A DNA stretch of 64,000 nucleotides from an uncultured Rhizobiaceae bacterium. Its GTDB lineage: Bacteria > Pseudomonadota > Alphaproteobacteria > Rhizobiales > Rhizobiaceae. Shown here piece after piece: positions 1-11,079 of the stretch (positions are counted from its first letter, which is position 1; each line of letters begins with the position of its first letter). Below the pieces are notes generated by a model, which was not told the DNA's origin, searched no databases, and was given only the letters and a program-made list of their open reading frames with translations. The translations under genes were made by a program, and so were the position numbers. The stretch lies in NCBI GenBank assembly GCA_958296345.1, contig CATQIJ010000003.1, positions 99,082-163,081 on the forward strand. Reading direction: 5' to 3'.

Positions 1-2
1 AA

Positions 3-331
3 ATGTGGAGCCGACGAATAGAGTTCGATTTCTTCCTTCGTGTTGCCCATTCGTTTCGTCATTTGCATCCTGCTGCTGAGGTTTTAGAGGGTGAGCAAAT
101 ACCCGATTGGGGACGTAAGAACCAAAAGCTTGCCATTGAATACCTCGATATTCTTGACGCGCAATTAGCTCATAATCAATTTATTGCAGGCGATAGATTT
201 TGCGTTGCTGACATTACGGCCATCGTGGCAATCCAATTTTTAAACCAGCACGGATTGAGATGCCGCAAGAAGGTTTGTTTAATTTAAAACGTTGGGTTGA
301 TGAGGTTTCAGCACGTCCCAGTTTGGAATTG
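3..331 (+). CDS. Glutathione S-transferase C-terminal part (5'-truncated by window, frameshifted near 237-241)
   Basis: LDAQLAHNQFIAGDRFCVADITAIVAI matches the GST C-terminal domain; the other frame continues as KPARIEMPQEGLFNLKRWVDEVSARPSLEL*. Confidence 0.75.
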
Positions 332-336
332 TAAGT

Positions 337-938
337 ATGAATATTGTTAAACTTCATGAGCAAATCAAAAAATGTCGTGTTTGCGTTGAAGAACCTATCG
401 GCAACCCTTTACCGCACGAGCCAAGGCCTGTTGCTGTTTTATCATCAAAAGCTAAACTGTTGATCATAGGGCAGGCGCCGGGAACTAGAGTTCATGCTTC
501 TGGTAAACCCTTTACTGATCCATCTGGAGACCGATTGCGAGATTGTATGGGAATAGATGAAGCTGTTTTTATGACTCAGATAAATTAGCAATAGCACCTA
601 TGGGGTTTTGTTTTCCTGGATTGGATAGCAAGGGCGGGGATCTTCCTCCGCGCAAGGAATGTTCAGCCCTTTGGCAACAACAAGTCTTGGATGCAATGCC
701 TCAGGTTGAGCTTATTTTACTCATTGGTATGTATGCACAAAAATATCACATGAAAGAGAACGCTGCAAAAACATTGACTGAGACAGTTAAGAATTGGCGG
801 AGCGTTTATAATGAGTCCACAAACCCTAAGCTTTTGCCTTTGCCGCATCCATCGTGGCGTAATAGTGGTTGGATTAAGAAAAACCTATGGTTTCAACCGA
901 TTTATTGCCTGAGCTGCGCAAAGAGGTTGCGCGTTTAA
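337..938 (+). CDS. Uracil-DNA glycosylase family protein (frameshifted at T-run 566-570)
   Basis: C..C near the N-terminus, LLIIGQAPGTRVHASGKPFTDPSGDRLR; adding one T restores DEAVFYDSDKLAIAPMGFCFPG and joins ORFs 337-588 and 600-938. Confidence 0.85.
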
Positions 939-1041
939 TCTAAAAACTCTCCTTATTCAAATAAATTTCCATAGCTTGAAGAATTAGGTTCCAAAATTTT
1001 TCTATATGTGGAATTATATTCTTATATATGTGGAGATTGTT

Positions 1042-1509
1042 ATGGATAAAACAGATAAGGCGATATTGGCGATTTTACAGGAAGATTCTACCCTTCCGGT
1101 GGCGGATATTGCCCGGAAAGTTGGGCTTTCGACAACACCGTGTTGGCGCCGTATTCAAAAACTTGAAGAGGACAAGGTTATCAAGATGCGTGTTGCAATT
1201 CTTGACCCTGTGAAGGTGAACGCTGGCGTCACTGTTTTTGTCTCTATCAAAACGGATAAACACAACGAAGAATGGCTTAAACGTTTTGCCGAAGTTATTG
1301 TGAAGTTTCCAGAAGTCGTTGGGTTTTATCGTATGAGCGGCGATATCGACTATCTATTAAAAGTCGTTGTACCAGATATCAACGCTTATGATCTTTTTTA
1401 TAAAAGGTTAGTTTCAAATATTGATATCGAAAATGTATCATCCGCTTTTGCAATGGAGCGGATTAAAGATACAACTCATTTGCCTCTTAATTATGTAAAA
1501 ACACAATAG
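1042..1509 (+). CDS. Lrp/AsnC family transcriptional regulator
   Basis: MDKTDKAILAILQEDSTLPVADIARKVGLSTTPCWRRIQKLEE HTH plus AsnC-type ligand domain; start chosen at ATG 1042 rather than 1006. Confidence 0.93.
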   Translation: MDKTDKAILAILQEDSTLPVADIARKVGLSTTPCWRRIQKLEEDKVIKMRVAILDPVKVNAGVTVFVSIKTDKHNEEWLKRFAEVIVKFPEVVGFYRMSGDIDYLLKVVVPDINAYDLFYKRLVSNIDIENVSSAFAMERIKDTTHLPLNYVKTQ

Positions 1510-1617
1510 AAACCCTGCTTTTCCTTTGATTTATCAATATTGATACTTGTTATTGCACTTTATATTTTTATCATAAGGGGTGGCGGGTATAATGAAATTA
1601 AAAGGCAGTGACTGGAT

Positions 1618-4042
1618 ATGACAACATATACATTACAAGGTATTGGCGTAGATTTTGCTGACGTGGGACATGGTGTTGATGCATTTCTACCAAGTGTTAC
1701 GCTTCAATTTACGATTATCAATGGCGCGCCAGTATTTTCATATACTGTAATTTCTTCATCGCCAGGTGACGCTGATGAAGTTCAACTTAACACCACTGCA
1801 ATAAATGCAAATATAGATGGTGTTTCAGTAATACCAGAAAACCCAATGGATGAAACTTTTTTTGTTGAAGTTCAATGGAATGATAATGGAGTTACTCGTA
1901 CAACTTATGTACTTGATATTTTTGTACCGGGTACAGATTTTGACTATCTATTTGTTGTAGGTGGAGATGCTTTTCCAACATTTGCTACTGGCACTGCTTT
2001 TGAAAAATTCCTTGCAAACGATGTTACTAGCCTAGGTGGTGTGACCTCTGGGCCATTTGCTCCAAATACAAATATTTCAATTCCTGGCATTGCTGGGGTT
2101 ACAGTAAGTGAAGATGATAATGTTGTCGGTACTTCTGGTAATGATGTTATTGATACAGGAATTGGTAATGATACTATTGATGGTGGCGCTGGATTGATGG
2201 TGGCGCTGGTAATGACACGATTACCCCAGGTGAGAACAATGGTTTTGACCTCATGTTTGGCTCTACAGGCAATGACCAATACATCTTCACAGGCGTTGTT
2301 GGGAGTAATTCTTATTACGAATTGAATTATAGCAACTTAAACGCTGGTATTGCCCTTACAATTAATGGCTCTACAAATACTGGTAATGTTGTTAAAGGAG
2401 CAGGTGGCGCGCTAGGAACTGATACCATTACAGATGTAGCTTCACCATTGAATTTGGGTTGGTTGAATGGCGGCATCATGTGGACTGGTACAGCATTCGA
2501 TGATGTATTCAATATCACAACGGGCACTGACCAATGGAATCAAGTTTATGGTGGCGCTGGTAATGACACATTTAATATGACCCGTAATGGTACTGGCCAA
2601 AATAGAATTGACTATTCACGTGCGGCTGGCGCAATCAATGTTGATCTGTCTTTAGGCACAGCAAGTGATGATGGTGATGGTGGTGTTGATACCTTTAACG
2701 GTGATGTTTGGGAAATTCGAGGTTCAAACTTTACTGATACTATTGTTGGTAGCAACAATGATGAATCGTTTATTGGACGCACAGGCAATGATAGCATTGA
2801 CGGCGGCGGCGGGTTTGACCGTATTCGCTATGATCGCAATGGTGTTGATGGTGGCGTTAATGTTGATCTTTCAACTGGTACTGCAACTGGAGTCTGGTCT
2901 GGTCAGGCATTTACGCACACTCTAAGTAATATTGAATGGGTTCGTGGAACGAACACTGGCAATGATACACTCACAGGAAATGCAGGGAATAACACTCTTG
3001 AGGGACGTGGAGGCGATGACACACTTAATGGTGGCGCTGGTGTTGATAGGCTTTACGGTGACGATGGCATTGATACACTTAACGGCGGTACGCAGGGTGA
3101 TTTCCTCTTCGGCGGTGATGGCAATGCTATCCTGAATGGTGATCAGGGTGCTGACACGCTCAATGGCGGACGATTGATGGGGGTTCAAGTTCTGGCGACA
3201 TCATGAACGGTGAAGGCGGGGACGATCTGATCTTTGGTGGTCAAGGCAACGATACCATCGATGGTGGTACTGGTGTTGATACTGTCGACTATTCAGGCTT
3301 TGGCGGTAATGTCGAAGTCAATCTCAATAATAATGGCAGCCCACAAACATCTGGCGGCGGCGATGTGATCAATAATGTTGAAAACATCATAGCTGGTGAT
3401 TTTGCTGACCGCCTTACAGGCCGCGCCGGTGATGGCGAAATCCGCGGCGGCGCTGGTGGTGATCGTATCTTCGGGATTGGCGGTAATGACATGCTCTTTG
3501 GCGAAGGTGCCAATGACTTCATTCAAGGTGGCAATGGCGATGATTTTATCGACGGCGGTGATGGTCAAGACCAGCTCGATGGCGGCAACAACAATGACAC
3601 TATATTGGGTGGTAATGATAATTCACTCGACCGTCTAACTGGTGCTGCGGGTAATGATACGCTTGATGGCGGTGGTGGCCGTGATATTCTGCGCGGTGAT
3701 AGTATCTCTGGCGGCGTAGTGACCACAGGCGGTGCTGACATTTTTGATTTCAACGAAGTGAACGACAGTCTTGCTGGCGGTCTTCGTGATATCATCCGCG
3801 ACTTTGTTCAGGGTGAAGACTTGATGGACTTGTCTGACATTGATGCCATCACGGGTGGAATGGATGATGCATTTACTTTCATCGGCACGGGCGGCTTCTC
3901 AGGAACTGCAGGTGAGGTTCGTTATGCATTTGGTGGCTCACACACGATTATCTCAGCTGATGTTGATGGAGATGGCGTTGCCGACTTCCAGATCGACCTA
4001 AATGGCAATATCACACTGGCTGCGAGTGACTTTGTTTTGTAA
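1618..4042 (+). CDS. RTX calcium-binding protein with serralysin-like C-terminus, likely type I secreted (two frame disruptions)
   Basis: Three overlapping ORFs (1618-2325, 2253-3206, 3203-4042) with GGxGxDxL/I nonapeptides; C-terminus DIIRDFVQGEDLMDLSDID...ADVDGDGVADFQIDLNGN resembles an M10 C-terminal domain. Confidence 0.85.
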
Positions 4043-4067
4043 GGTCACGATATAAATCAAACAGAAA

Positions 4068-4098
4068 AACCCGCCAGTTTATAATTGGCGGGTTTTTT
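4068..4098 (+). terminator. Rho-independent terminator after the RTX gene
   Basis: aacccgcca-(loop)-tggcgggtttttt, GC-rich stem with T-tract. Confidence 0.9.
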
Positions 4099-4116
4099 AT
4101 TTCCTGGGCTTGAAAT

Positions 4117-4989
4117 TTAACCAGCGTTTTTTAGCCTTGCTAATAGGCTAGACGTATCCCAGCGATTACCACTCATTTTTTGTACTTCTGAATAGAACTG
4201 ATCCACGAGTGCTGTAACTGGAAGATTTGCACCGTTTGTGCGAGCTTCGTTTAGTACAATACTTAAGTCTTTGCGCATCCAATCTACTGCAAAACCATGC
4301 TCGTATTCACCAGCATCCATAGTTTTCCAGCGGTTTTTCATTTGCCAGCTTTGCGCAGCGCCTTTTGAAATAACGCCCATCACAGCTTCAATATTCAGGC
4401 CAGCATTTTGGCCAAAATGAATACCTTCTGATAGGCCTTGAACTAATCCAGCAATACAGATTTGATTGACCATCTTAGTTAGCTGACCACTGCCGGCAGG
4501 TCCCATAAGGCCAACCATGCGGGCATAACAATCTATCACTGGTTTTGCTTTTTCGTATATGGCTTCATCACCGCCAATCATGACAGTAAGAACACCATTT
4601 TCAGCACCAGCTTGACCACCGGATACAGGCGCATCCAAGAAATCGAATTTTTTTGTAGCGGCCGCTTTATTAAGTTCACGTGCAATTGCTGCGGAAGCGG
4701 TTGTGTTGTCGATGAAAATTGCACCTTCTTTTACCGTTTCAAATGCACCACCTTCACCAAGAGTCACGCTTCGAAGGTCGTTGTCATTTCCGACACAGCA
4801 AAATACATAATCACAATCTTTTGCAGCTTCGGCAGGAGTAGAGCCATGACTTCCGCCAAATTCCTTAACCCAAGCCTCTGCTTTAGTCGTTGTGCGGTTG
4901 TAGACAGAAACTTCATGTCCACCTTTGGCGATATGACCTGCCATTGGATAGCCCATTACCCCTAAACCTATAAAAGCAACTCGTGCCAT
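4117..4989 (-). CDS. NAD(P)-dependent beta-hydroxyacid dehydrogenase (3-hydroxyisobutyrate dehydrogenase / tartronate semialdehyde reductase family)
   Basis: VAFIGLGVMGYPMAGHIAKGGHEVSVYNRT; DAPVSGGQAGAENGVLTVMIGG; GSGQLTKMVNQI. Confidence 0.92.
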   Translation of the reverse strand: MARVAFIGLGVMGYPMAGHIAKGGHEVSVYNRTTTKAEAWVKEFGGSHGSTPAEAAKDCDYVFCCVGNDNDLRSVTLGEGGAFETVKEGAIFIDNTTASAAIARELNKAAATKKFDFLDAPVSGGQAGAENGVLTVMIGGDEAIYEKAKPVIDCYARMVGLMGPAGSGQLTKMVNQICIAGLVQGLSEGIHFGQNAGLNIEAVMGVISKGAAQSWQMKNRWKTMDAGEYEHGFAVDWMRKDLSIVLNEARTNGANLPVTALVDQFYSEVQKMSGNRWDTSSLLARLKNAG

Positions 4990-5057
4990 TTATTCGTCCT
5001 TCCTGTCTAAAATAATACAATTCATTTTTTAAAATATGCGAGTGATTAAATAAAGCA

Positions 5058-7519
5058 ATGCGTAAAGTTATCAAATGGCTCTTTGGCACAAGTGTTTTGC
5101 TAGTCGTAGGACTGATCTTTTTTGGTGTTGTTGGTTATGGCGTTTTATTACGCACTTTGCCAAATGATAGTGGCACTATGAAACTTGCAGGATTAGAGGC
5201 GCATGTCGATGTGATCTTTGACCAAAATGCAATCCCTCATATTAAAGCTAATACGATGCAAGATGCGATGCAGACACTTGGTTTCATTCATGCGCGTGAG
5301 CGTTTGTGGCAAATGGAGTTTCTTAGGCGAGTTGGGCAGGGGCGCTTATCTGAAGTCTTAGGCGAAGCAACTGTTGATACGGATGTTTTCTTACGCACGC
5401 TTGATATGGCTAGTGCTGCAGAAACGTCTTTTCAAAAGCTACAGCCCAGAACGCAAAAAGCTCTAGTTGCTTATGCTAAGGGTGTGAATGCATATACCTC
5501 GCGTGAAACTAGATTATTTGAACCACGATTAGGTGCGGAGTTTCTAATTCTTGGAACTACGCCTGCGCCATGGGAGGCATGGAATTCTATTCTAATTTTG
5601 AAAGTTATGGGCTTTAGTCTCAGTGGTAATATGGACCGTGAGATGCAACGATTAGCAATGGCATCTCGTGGATTTAATCCTCAAGAGATTGATGATCTTG
5701 TTTCCTATAACCCAAAAGATAATCCTCCTCCCTTACCAGATTTAAGAAAGCTATATGGCTTTGATAAAGAAGGAAAGTTTGTTGAGGAAGCAGCGTTATC
5801 TGATCGTGATGAGAGTGCATTTGATCTGAGGTGGCCTACAGGGAAATCTGCATCAAATAATTGGGTTATATCTGGTGGTAAAACAAAAAGCGGTAAGCCT
5901 ATATTAGCGAATGATCCACACTTGGGTTTTACAGCGCCATCTGCATTTTATTTGGCACACTTATCATTTGAGCAAGGCGGTAAAGCTCACGATTTAATTG
6001 GGGGTACATTGCCAGGAATCCCTATGTTGATTACTGGGCGTAACGATCGTGTTGCATGGGGATTAACAACTACTAATCTGGATGCGCAGGATATCTTTCT
6101 GGAAAAGCTAAACCCTGAAGATGATAAACAATATAAAACCGAAAATGGTTGGGTAGATTTTGAAGCGAACGAAATAGAAATCAAGATATCTAACGCTAAA
6201 AGTAAGACGCTTTTTAAACGTTCAACAAGGCATGGGCCAGTATTACCTGATGGATTTAGAAATCTAAAAAAACTTTTACCAGAAGGTTATGTAGCGGCTC
6301 TACAGTGGACTGGTTTGGCTGATGATGACACGACGCTTGATACCCTGATGGCGAATTTGTTTTCTAGTTTAGTTCATGAGTTTTTAGAGGGAACTAAGTA
6401 TTCAGTTTCTCCGATGCAATCCGTCGTCGTCGCGGATGTTGAAGGTAATATTGCTTTAGCAACTCCTGGAAGATTACCGATACGTGATGATGTAAATACT
6501 TTAAAAGGCCGTGCTCCAGTTTTGGGTTGGCTACCAGAGTATCAGTGGAAAGGGTTTGTTCAATCTGGGCAGTTGCCTAAAATTATAAACCCTGCATCAG
6601 GTGCAATCGCTACTGCAAATGCTAATTTTTTCCCTGATAATTATCCGCATCATATTACCTATGATTGGGCTGAGCATTATCGTCAGAAGAGGGTTGAGAA
6701 GCTCGTGTTTGGATATTCTGAAAAACACGATGTAGAAAAATCACAAGCTATTATGGGTGATGACTTTTCCCAGCCGCTTTATTAGCTTGTGAGAATTGCA
6801 ACAACAGCAGAACTTGATGGTGTTGGTGAAATAGGTGATGCCTTTCAAAAACTCTTAAAATGGGATGGGCGAATGAACTCTAATAATCCTGAGCCTTTAA
6901 TAATGCTCGCTTGGTTTAGACATTTACATGAGGCAATTTTAAAAGACGATTTAGACGGGCAATATGAGTTGTTTGATCGTGGCCGCATTACAAAAATTCT
7001 TCATATTTTAAGACGGGGAACAGCACGAGATTGGTGTGATGTTGCTGATACAGAAGAAAAAGAGAGTTGCGCAATCATTTTGGATCAAACTTTTGATGCA
7101 GCTTTGGCTGAATTGAAAGTGCAATATGGTTCTGACTGGAAGAATTGGAAATACGGTGAAGCGCATGTTGCTTATAGTGAGCACCGTCCGTTTGGAAAGG
7201 TAGCGCCACTTTCCAATTTATTTAATATTACAATTGAAAGTAGTGGTGGCCCTTATACGCTTCATCGTGGCCAAACAGGCTTTGGTGAAGAGGGGCCGTA
7301 TCGTAGTCGTCATGGTGCAGCTTATCGTGCAATCTATGATTTTTCTGATTTGGATAAATCAATCTTTATTCAATCAACGGGACAGAGTGGTAATTTTCTT
7401 TCTCAACATTATAGTGACTTTGCAAAACCTTGGTCACAATCTAAATTCATGCCTATGACCACTGATGAAGCAACTTACACTTAAACGCTAAAGGCACATG
7501 GATATTTACACCAGAATGA
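5058..7519 (+). CDS. Penicillin acylase family Ntn-hydrolase (in-frame TAG at 6783-6785 and frameshift near 7480)
   Basis: ORFs 5058-6785 and 6789-7484 share one frame; SNNWVISGGKTKSGKPILANDPHLGFTAPSAFY is the Ser-nucleophile region; the other frame gives C-terminus LNAKGTWIFTPE* ending at 7519, in ATGA overlap with the next gene. Confidence 0.88.
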
Positions 7520-8686
7520 AAAATTTATTCGTATCTTTCAGGGTTTTGATTTTAACGACCCTAAGTTGCTTTGCTGATGGTGTTGTGAGCCAAGTTGTTT
7601 CTGCGCCAATTTTTGCTAATGGCACAGTTCGTGATATTCCAAGCGGTATTAATATTTATCTTCAAAACGATAATGTGCGTGGTTTAAATTTTATGAACCC
7701 TGACGTCATTGGCTATGGCGTTCCGCCTGGGGGAAGTCTTGAAGTTGAAATGTTAAGTGGGTTTGAGCGTGACCCTAAGGTTCCGCTTGATGGAAGATCT
7801 TTGTTGTTGGCAGTTGGTGCTCCGCAACAAGGATTACCAGAAAGGGCAAGTGGACACATTATCTCTCAGGGGGATAATGAATTTACTTATGTGATTAAGC
7901 CCACAAGTGTTGATGGAATGAATCCAGCGGGCCTTGCTTCTTCCGCAAAGGGCGTGGCCTTTGATCAGGTGCAGCAACGTGGCATAAAAATTATACACAT
8001 GGGCGGCATTTTTCATTTATTTCACGTGGCGAAAAGGGCGTTGTTGAAGTTCGATTTAAAGATAAAGCTGGTAACGTAATTGCTCGTGGACGGGGGGAAC
8101 TTGAATTTTTGGTAAAACCAAGGCCGCAGATATTTCCTACAAATATTACGCATGATCAACGTAATCATAATTGGCAAAGACTAAAGCCTGGGCAAGTTGT
8201 TGGTGTTGCAAAAGGTACGCGCCCGATGCCGTTTTTACTATTTGACGAGAACAAAGGTATTGGAAATGTCGGCATTTATAGTGCTGGAGTTTTGTCAAAT
8301 TATCAACTTGATGAGCAAGGCTATAAAATCCCGGTTGAGTTTGAACGTTATAATGGCGGCTTAATTTTAAAGGATAGCAATGGTGATGGGTTTCTAGACC
8401 CTACTATTGATATCATTATTGGTGGTATTACGAATGAAGTGCCTGAGGGAGCAACGGGGTATCAAGCTGTTACACCCTTGGTTGGCGAGAAGCCATTTTG
8501 TCAAAGCCAACAGGTGATTTTAATAAAAGGGCAGGGAAAAACCTAGGAGGCTTAATATTGCAAGTTGTCTATATTGCTGGTGATAAAACAGGTTTTTACA
8601 GAATGACATTTTCACTCTTAGAGCGTTTTGGTGATGTTACTAGCCCAGATGGTTCTAGTGTTACTTATACGATTGTTGTCGAATAA
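7516..8686 (+). CDS. Secreted protein of unknown function (two frameshifts)
   Basis: ORFs 7498-8079, 8109-8546 and 8498-8686 join if one T is added at 8009-8013 and one at 8496-8499; N-terminus hydrophobic (MKNLFVSFRVLILTTLSCFADG). Confidence 0.7.
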
Positions 8687-8687
8687 G

Positions 8688-9953
8688 TTATAAAACGCCC
8701 ATTTCGCTAAAGGGAATAAAATCAACTAGATCACCTTTATTAACCACTGTGGTTTCTTCGTGGATTTCTATTAAACCAGAAGACTTTCGTAGGCCAGTTA
8801 TAAGACCAGAACCATCACGTTCAAATTTAAGAGCAGTGGCATTGCCGTTTTCATCTGGTTTTATAAAGCCGCGAAGAAATTCACGACGGTCTGGTTTTGA
8901 ATTTAAGGAAAAGCCTGATGGTATTTGATATCGTTGTGGTGTCTTCCATTGCCCGCCACTTAAGGCTTCAATACATGGACGTATGTAAAGTAGGAAACAA
9001 ACGAAGGCGGCTACTGGATTGCCCGGGAGTGTAAAGACTAGTGTGTCTTTAATTTGCCCGAAGCTCATAGGACGACCAGGTTTAACAGCTAATTGCCAAA
9101 GATGACATTTTCCTAGGGTGGAAAGTGCATCGACAAAATAATCTTCTTCGCCTTTGGAGGCACCACCTGTTGAGATTATTACATCATATTTTGATGAGGC
9201 GCTTTGGAGTAGTTCATGGACTTTTTTCTCATTGTCGGAGCAGACACCAAGGTCTGTAATATTGATATTTAAACTTTCAAGAAGCCCAGATAACATGAAA
9301 TGATTTGCATCATAGACTTTTCCGTTTTGAAACGCTTCGTGTGGCCGTAATACTTCGTTGCCACTTGAGAGTAGGCCAATGTTCAATGGCTTATAGACTG
9401 TAATTTCACTTGTGCCTGTTGAAGCGATTGCGGCCAAATCTTGTGGGCGTAATTTACTACCAGATTTTGCAACGACTTCATCTTGGGCAACATCTTCGCC
9501 TGATAAGCGGCAATTAGCACCTTTTTTTAATCCTGCAGGAATTGCTATAAAATTTGAACCTTCTTGCTCGTGTAGTTCGCAATCTTCTTGCATAGCAATC
9601 GTATCTGCACCTTGAGGCATTTTTGCGCCAGTAAAAATTCGCGCTGCAGAAAGTTTTGGTAGTTCTACATTGTTAGTATCGCCTGCTGCTATTCTTGCTG
9701 TTAGTGGAAAGAACCCGCCAGCTGGTTCAAAGTCTGCGTGGGCATAGGCGTAGCCATCAACTGCAGAATTATCGAAAGCAGGGATGTTTCGGGGGGTGAT
9801 TATATTTTCTGCAAGAATTCTACCATTAGCATTTTGTAGATTTATAGTTTCAATTTCAACAATTGTTTTCATTTGTTCATGTAAGATTTTTAACGCTTCA
9901 TCGTGGCGTAATCTATCTTTGTCATGTACGAAACAATCGTCAGCTAGTTTCAT
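8688..9953 (-). CDS. moeA: Molybdopterin molybdotransferase MoeA
   Basis: NIPAFDNSAVDGYA, GEDVAQDE, STGGASKGEEDY, VKPGRPMSFG, TLPGNPVA motifs. Confidence 0.95.
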   Translation of the reverse strand: MKLADDCFVHDKDRLRHDEALKILHEQMKTIVEIETINLQNANGRILAENIITPRNIPAFDNSAVDGYAYAHADFEPAGGFFPLTARIAAGDTNNVELPKLSAARIFTGAKMPQGADTIAMQEDCELHEQEGSNFIAIPAGLKKGANCRLSGEDVAQDEVVAKSGSKLRPQDLAAIASTGTSEITVYKPLNIGLLSSGNEVLRPHEAFQNGKVYDANHFMLSGLLESLNINITDLGVCSDNEKKVHELLQSASSKYDVIISTGGASKGEEDYFVDALSTLGKCHLWQLAVKPGRPMSFGQIKDTLVFTLPGNPVAAFVCFLLYIRPCIEALSGGQWKTPQRYQIPSGFSLNSKPDRREFLRGFIKPDENGNATALKFERDGSGLITGLRKSSGLIEIHEETTVVNKGDLVDFIPFSEMGVL

Positions 9954-10459
9954 TTTTTAATCTCGCAAGTTGTCAAAATGAAATTTGCAATTTCTTTAAT
10001 GTCGTTACGATGAAAATGTGGGAGAGGGCAGTCTATTATTTTTGTGTCGCAGGCAATTGCTTTTATGTTGTCATCGTTTGACCAAAGTGCGTCACGACCA
10101 TTTGCTTCGCCAATGATTTCTAGTTTAGCAATGTTCTCTCGTTTATAACCTTCCACTAAAACCAGGTCGCATGGGGATAGCTTGGTAAGCATTGTTTTAA
10201 AATTTGGCTCATCGCTCTCACGTAATTCGTGTTGAATTGCCCAACGGTTTGCAGAGACTAAAATTACTTCGTTTGCTCCTGCTTCACGATGTTTGAAGCT
10301 ATCGGTTTTAGGGGTGTCGAGATCAAAAGTATGGTGGGCATGTTTTATTGTTGAGACAACGAACCCACGGTTAGTAATTTCAGTGACTAAACTTGCAACA
10401 AGTGAGGTTTTTCCAGAATTCTTCCAGCCCGCAATACCAAAGCACTTTTCTAAATTCAT
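9950..10459 (-). CDS. mobB: Molybdopterin-guanine dinucleotide biosynthesis adaptor MobB
   Basis: FGIAGWKNSGKTSLVASLV P-loop, STIKHAHHTFD, LVLVEGYKRE. Confidence 0.93.
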   Translation of the reverse strand: MNLEKCFGIAGWKNSGKTSLVASLVTEITNRGFVVSTIKHAHHTFDLDTPKTDSFKHREAGANEVILVSANRWAIQHELRESDEPNFKTMLTKLSPCDLVLVEGYKRENIAKLEIIGEANGRDALWSNDDNIKAIACDTKIIDCPLPHFHRNDIKEIANFILTTCEIKK

Positions 10460-11079
10460 TTCTGTTCAAACCCCAACATTATCTCTTTTGCCTTTGTCAT
10501 ATCATCTGGCGTGTTGACGTTAAAGAAGGGGTCTACATTATTTTCTAAGTTTTTAAACTCTACCTGGCAGTTTGCATAACGCTCAACAAAGAGCATGATT
10601 TTTCGATTGTTCTCATCAACTAAAAAACTTTCAAGTTCATCTGCAAGTTTTATTGGCCAAAGACCGAAGACTGGATGTCTTCTATCGTTTGATGAAGCAA
10701 GTGCGATTTCAGCTTTTTGTTCTATCGCCTGTATTAACATTTGAGCGACATAGCTTTCAGGAAAGAAGGGGGTGTCTGCTGCTGCTGTTATGATGTGTGT
10801 TGCTTTGGTGTTTGTTTGTGCCCATCTCATGCCTGCAAGTACACCTGCGAGTGGGCCTGCAAATCCATCTACAGTATCTTTTTGAACTTCTAAGCCTAAA
10901 TCAGAAAATCGTTTGGCATCACCATTTGCATTGAGGATAACATTGCTAGTTTGATGTTTTAAATTATCTGCAATATGGCAAATGAGTGTTTTGCCATTTA
11001 GTTCAAGTAAGCTTTTTTCTGGTCCTTCCATTCTGCGTGAAAGACCGCCTGCAAGAATTACGCCCAAAAGATCTGCCAT
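10456..11079 (-). CDS. mobA: Molybdenum cofactor guanylyltransferase MobA
   Basis: GVILAGGLSRRMEGPEKSLLELNGK; GPLAGVLAGM; AADTPFFP. Confidence 0.93.
   Translation of the reverse strand: MADLLGVILAGGLSRRMEGPEKSLLELNGKTLICHIADNLKHQTSNVILNANGDAKRFSDLGLEVQKDTVDGFAGPLAGVLAGMRWAQTNTKATHIITAAADTPFFPESYVAQMLIQAIEQKAEIALASSNDRRHPVFGLWPIKLADELESFLVDENNRKIMLFVERYANCQVEFKNLENNVDPFFNVNTPDDMTKAKEIMLGFEQK

Noticed and set aside
1944-3795. Antisense and alternate-frame ORFs inside the first RTX gene
   Set aside because: Low-complexity shadows of the repetitive nonapeptide codons; no RBS and no recognisable domain.
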